A stretch of DNA of 35,768 nt from Chitinophagaceae bacterium (GTDB taxonomy: Bacteria; Bacteroidota; Bacteroidia; Chitinophagales; Chitinophagaceae): positions 1 through 35,768 of the forward strand of contig JANWIY010000012.1 in assembly GCA_025449645.1 (NCBI GenBank), read 5' to 3'. The notes beneath the pieces are model-generated. The model was not told the DNA's origin, searched no databases, and saw only the letters and a list, made by a program, of their open reading frames with translations. Of this stretch, positions 35,401 through 35,768 are shown piece by piece; position 1 is the stretch's first letter; each line of letters begins with the position of its first letter. The position numbers were made by a program, and so were the translations under genes.

Positions 35401-35768
35401 ATCACTCAGGTTTAATCCGAAATCAAATTGCAATCCGGCCTCCGAACCGGTTATAACCGGATGAATATTGGTAATGCTGATTGGAAATCCGGAAATGAAA
35501 TGTTGCGGAGAGGCAAAACCTGCCGTCGCGTTCTGGACTGTTACATAGGGTGCCTGTGTTTGAATTACGAGGTGTTCAACATCCACAAGGTCGATACCCA
35601 CCTTAAATCCTCCAATATTCCCTTCCAGGCTCAACTTGCCCGATAAATCTGCTGACGCGACCGTACTGTTCGTTGCATTATTATTGGTGACCAGGATACT
35701 GCAATTGTTAAGATCAATGGTCGCCCACCACGCCGAAAAATCGATATTATTGGTCTGCTGCGCAATGA
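32455..35768 (-). CDS. Very large all-beta exported protein with Ig-like domain; N-terminus outside window (first visible gene of surface operon)
   Basis: The frame is open from the right edge, so at least 1103 residues are visible and the N-terminus is missing. A TTG at 35634 is not the true start, because the same frame continues upstream (IAQQTNNIDFSAWWATIDL). The first 570 or so visible residues are Gly/Phe/Tyr-rich alternating strands (GISINGFGGGAYYN, GWYGLGQVYAGLNGEFGV, DGYATFNFNVLDGAVSG), suggesting a long beta-helix or barrel-like fold. Near 590 an Ig-like Big_5-type module begins (LKPADQSTNVPINAVTQVLF). The C-terminal third is beta-rich with scattered cysteines and ends in an acidic segment and LKNYKK. 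It is probably surface or periplasmic; I cannot assign a function. Confidence 0.82.
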   Translation of the reverse strand, partial: IAQQTNNIDFSAWWATIDLNNCSILVTNNNATNSTVASADLSGKLSLEGNIGGFKVGIDLVDVEHLVIQTQAPYVTVQNATAGFASPQHFISGFPISITNIHPVITGSEAGLQFDFGLNLSDLSNDLLPSATTTLTVKANILSGSRPLWQKTDIELDSVKVSGGLAGIVTIKEGYLAFFHDDPTFGDGIQGFLDASFAGLDAMEVTSNVKFGNSPFNYWYFDAFLKFNPAIVVGPGISINGFGGGAYYNMMRTANNEAVEKADYFKNLNQYQVNAFKPQKGSFGFKAKIGICSSDGYIFSGFGEIGMTFSTAGSFSVSSIDGTVYALLMTSLPTGSDDSNSPIQGIINWHIGIADKVYDINGAMSVSFPGDGSVMNGNGWFDLMADVGNNNYYIKMGEPDPSKRISINVMNLFNFSAYFMAGNQINAAIPDPDPDLVDVSQLSGYQKLDYSPGAGGLVFGAEFKFSHEFDYLIFYLSIKAGLGFDISLAHYTQGCNGSINPPGINGWYGLGQVYAGLNGEFGVQVDLWFYSGRVKALDIDASLLLRGGLPNPNWFDGYATFNFNVLDGAVSGSINFHVAFGDKCVPEQQVFSLPLIQELKPADQSTNVPINAVTQVLFNYPAEKQFDLVITDDNGNQQVNSYKLVIENCSVTNQATGQLYASYTNQKSYPVFEDQDNKTLDMSPDDAFQAQTQYAFSVTVKAQELKNGQWNDSYYKGAIVEQNQSAGFKTGDCNPDALISDPRSRLGAFPFPNQRYFLQGESKQGAIILDKNYSCVSDPSEKFTLVARFTAVKNHSAIGSFEKPINTGSGHFLKFDIPTLPNDCVVRVEIIKRKKLSAQDNYSLFNSNLSAITALNKSQAANPESRPTISYAGYTGMMQSNNSQPQTKGLSVSSHQLAVSAQYTKFNQNHNLKLADKSVDIVLYSYHFRTSHFNSLSDKIKHISYSQVTGYQGLGNSPNISLSATEKFESYDITGFVSGNYNGSYVYFSLPLTVFKENPNYNSWLRNYALPCVYQSFFNAGINVDDARNNEGTSYQEFQQLGLACTNDIYCVPLRPIEIISYDQPLSADEIDADETPDQIPAAQGRFVPSAPIANSNLKNYKK

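Noticed and set aside
35632-35634. TTG at 35634 as the start of the large surface protein
   Set aside because: The frame stays open to the window edge with similar beta-rich protein sequence and no signal peptide follows the TTG, so the gene is truncated by the window.
1-35768. RNA genes, CRISPR arrays, prophage or insertion sequences
   Set aside because: I looked in the gaps for tRNA-like clover leaves, regular spaced repeats and transposase or phage proteins and saw none; most gaps are under 150 bp.

Overview
The window looks like a chromosomal segment of a Bacteroidota bacterium, most likely of the Chitinophagales/Chitinophagaceae type. The lineage is inferred from gene content: a PUR-alpha-like (DUF3276) protein, an HU-CCDC81/SPOR protein, a TPR histidine kinase paired with a LytTR regulator, a YfhO-type protein, many secreted glycan-related and beta-propeller proteins, promoters of the form TTG-N17..21-TAnnTTTG, and almost no Shine-Dalgarno sequences. 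No rRNA, tRNA, CRISPR array, insertion sequence or prophage gene was recognised. Coding density is high, and both edge genes run out of the window.

Left part (1-7.4 kb): a secreted gluzincin-like peptidase/beta-propeller gene on the minus strand, cut by the left edge and interrupted by one in-frame TAA exactly at the Glu codon of its HExxH motif; a GT-C-like membrane glycosyltransferase; a secreted DUF1080 (3-keto-disaccharide hydrolase) protein; an HU-CCDC81/SPOR protein; a small membrane protein; an iron-sulfur L-serine ammonia-lyase; and a GNAT acetyltransferase.

Envelope block (7.4-15.6 kb): a small membrane protein, a YfhO-family protein, a GT4 glycosyltransferase, the PUR-alpha-like protein, an ABC exporter half-transporter and an Amt ammonium transporter. 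The gene boundaries at 7.4, 10.3 and 11.6 kb each carry a copy of a TTGATGGTTGAT-type inverted repeat. Two of these copies supply the last codons (Val-Asp-Gly-stop) of the preceding gene.

Middle (15.9-24.9 kb): a secreted GH2 beta-galactosidase-like enzyme, tail-to-tail with no gap against a GMC oxidoreductase that has a C-x5-C-x3-C [3Fe-4S]-type motif; a stand-alone response regulator; a full-length LigD (phosphoesterase-ligase-polymerase); a six-bladed NHL lipoprotein; and a possible 35-residue membrane peptide.

Right part (25-35.8 kb): a LytTR regulator and TPR histidine kinase operon; an APH(6)/StrB-like kinase whose -7 box nearly touches its start codon; and a tightly packed minus-strand operon of four exported proteins. 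That operon encodes a very large all-beta protein (N-terminus outside the window), a Gln-rich coiled-coil protein, a five-FN3 protein and an IPT/TIG protein. They are joined by 4-bp ATGA overlaps or a 2-bp gap, so they are probably made together as one surface or periplasmic assembly. I could not assign that operon to a known system, and it is the best candidate here for undescribed biology.

Start codons were chosen by family N-termini, signal peptides and promoter position. Several genes appear to use TTG or GTG.
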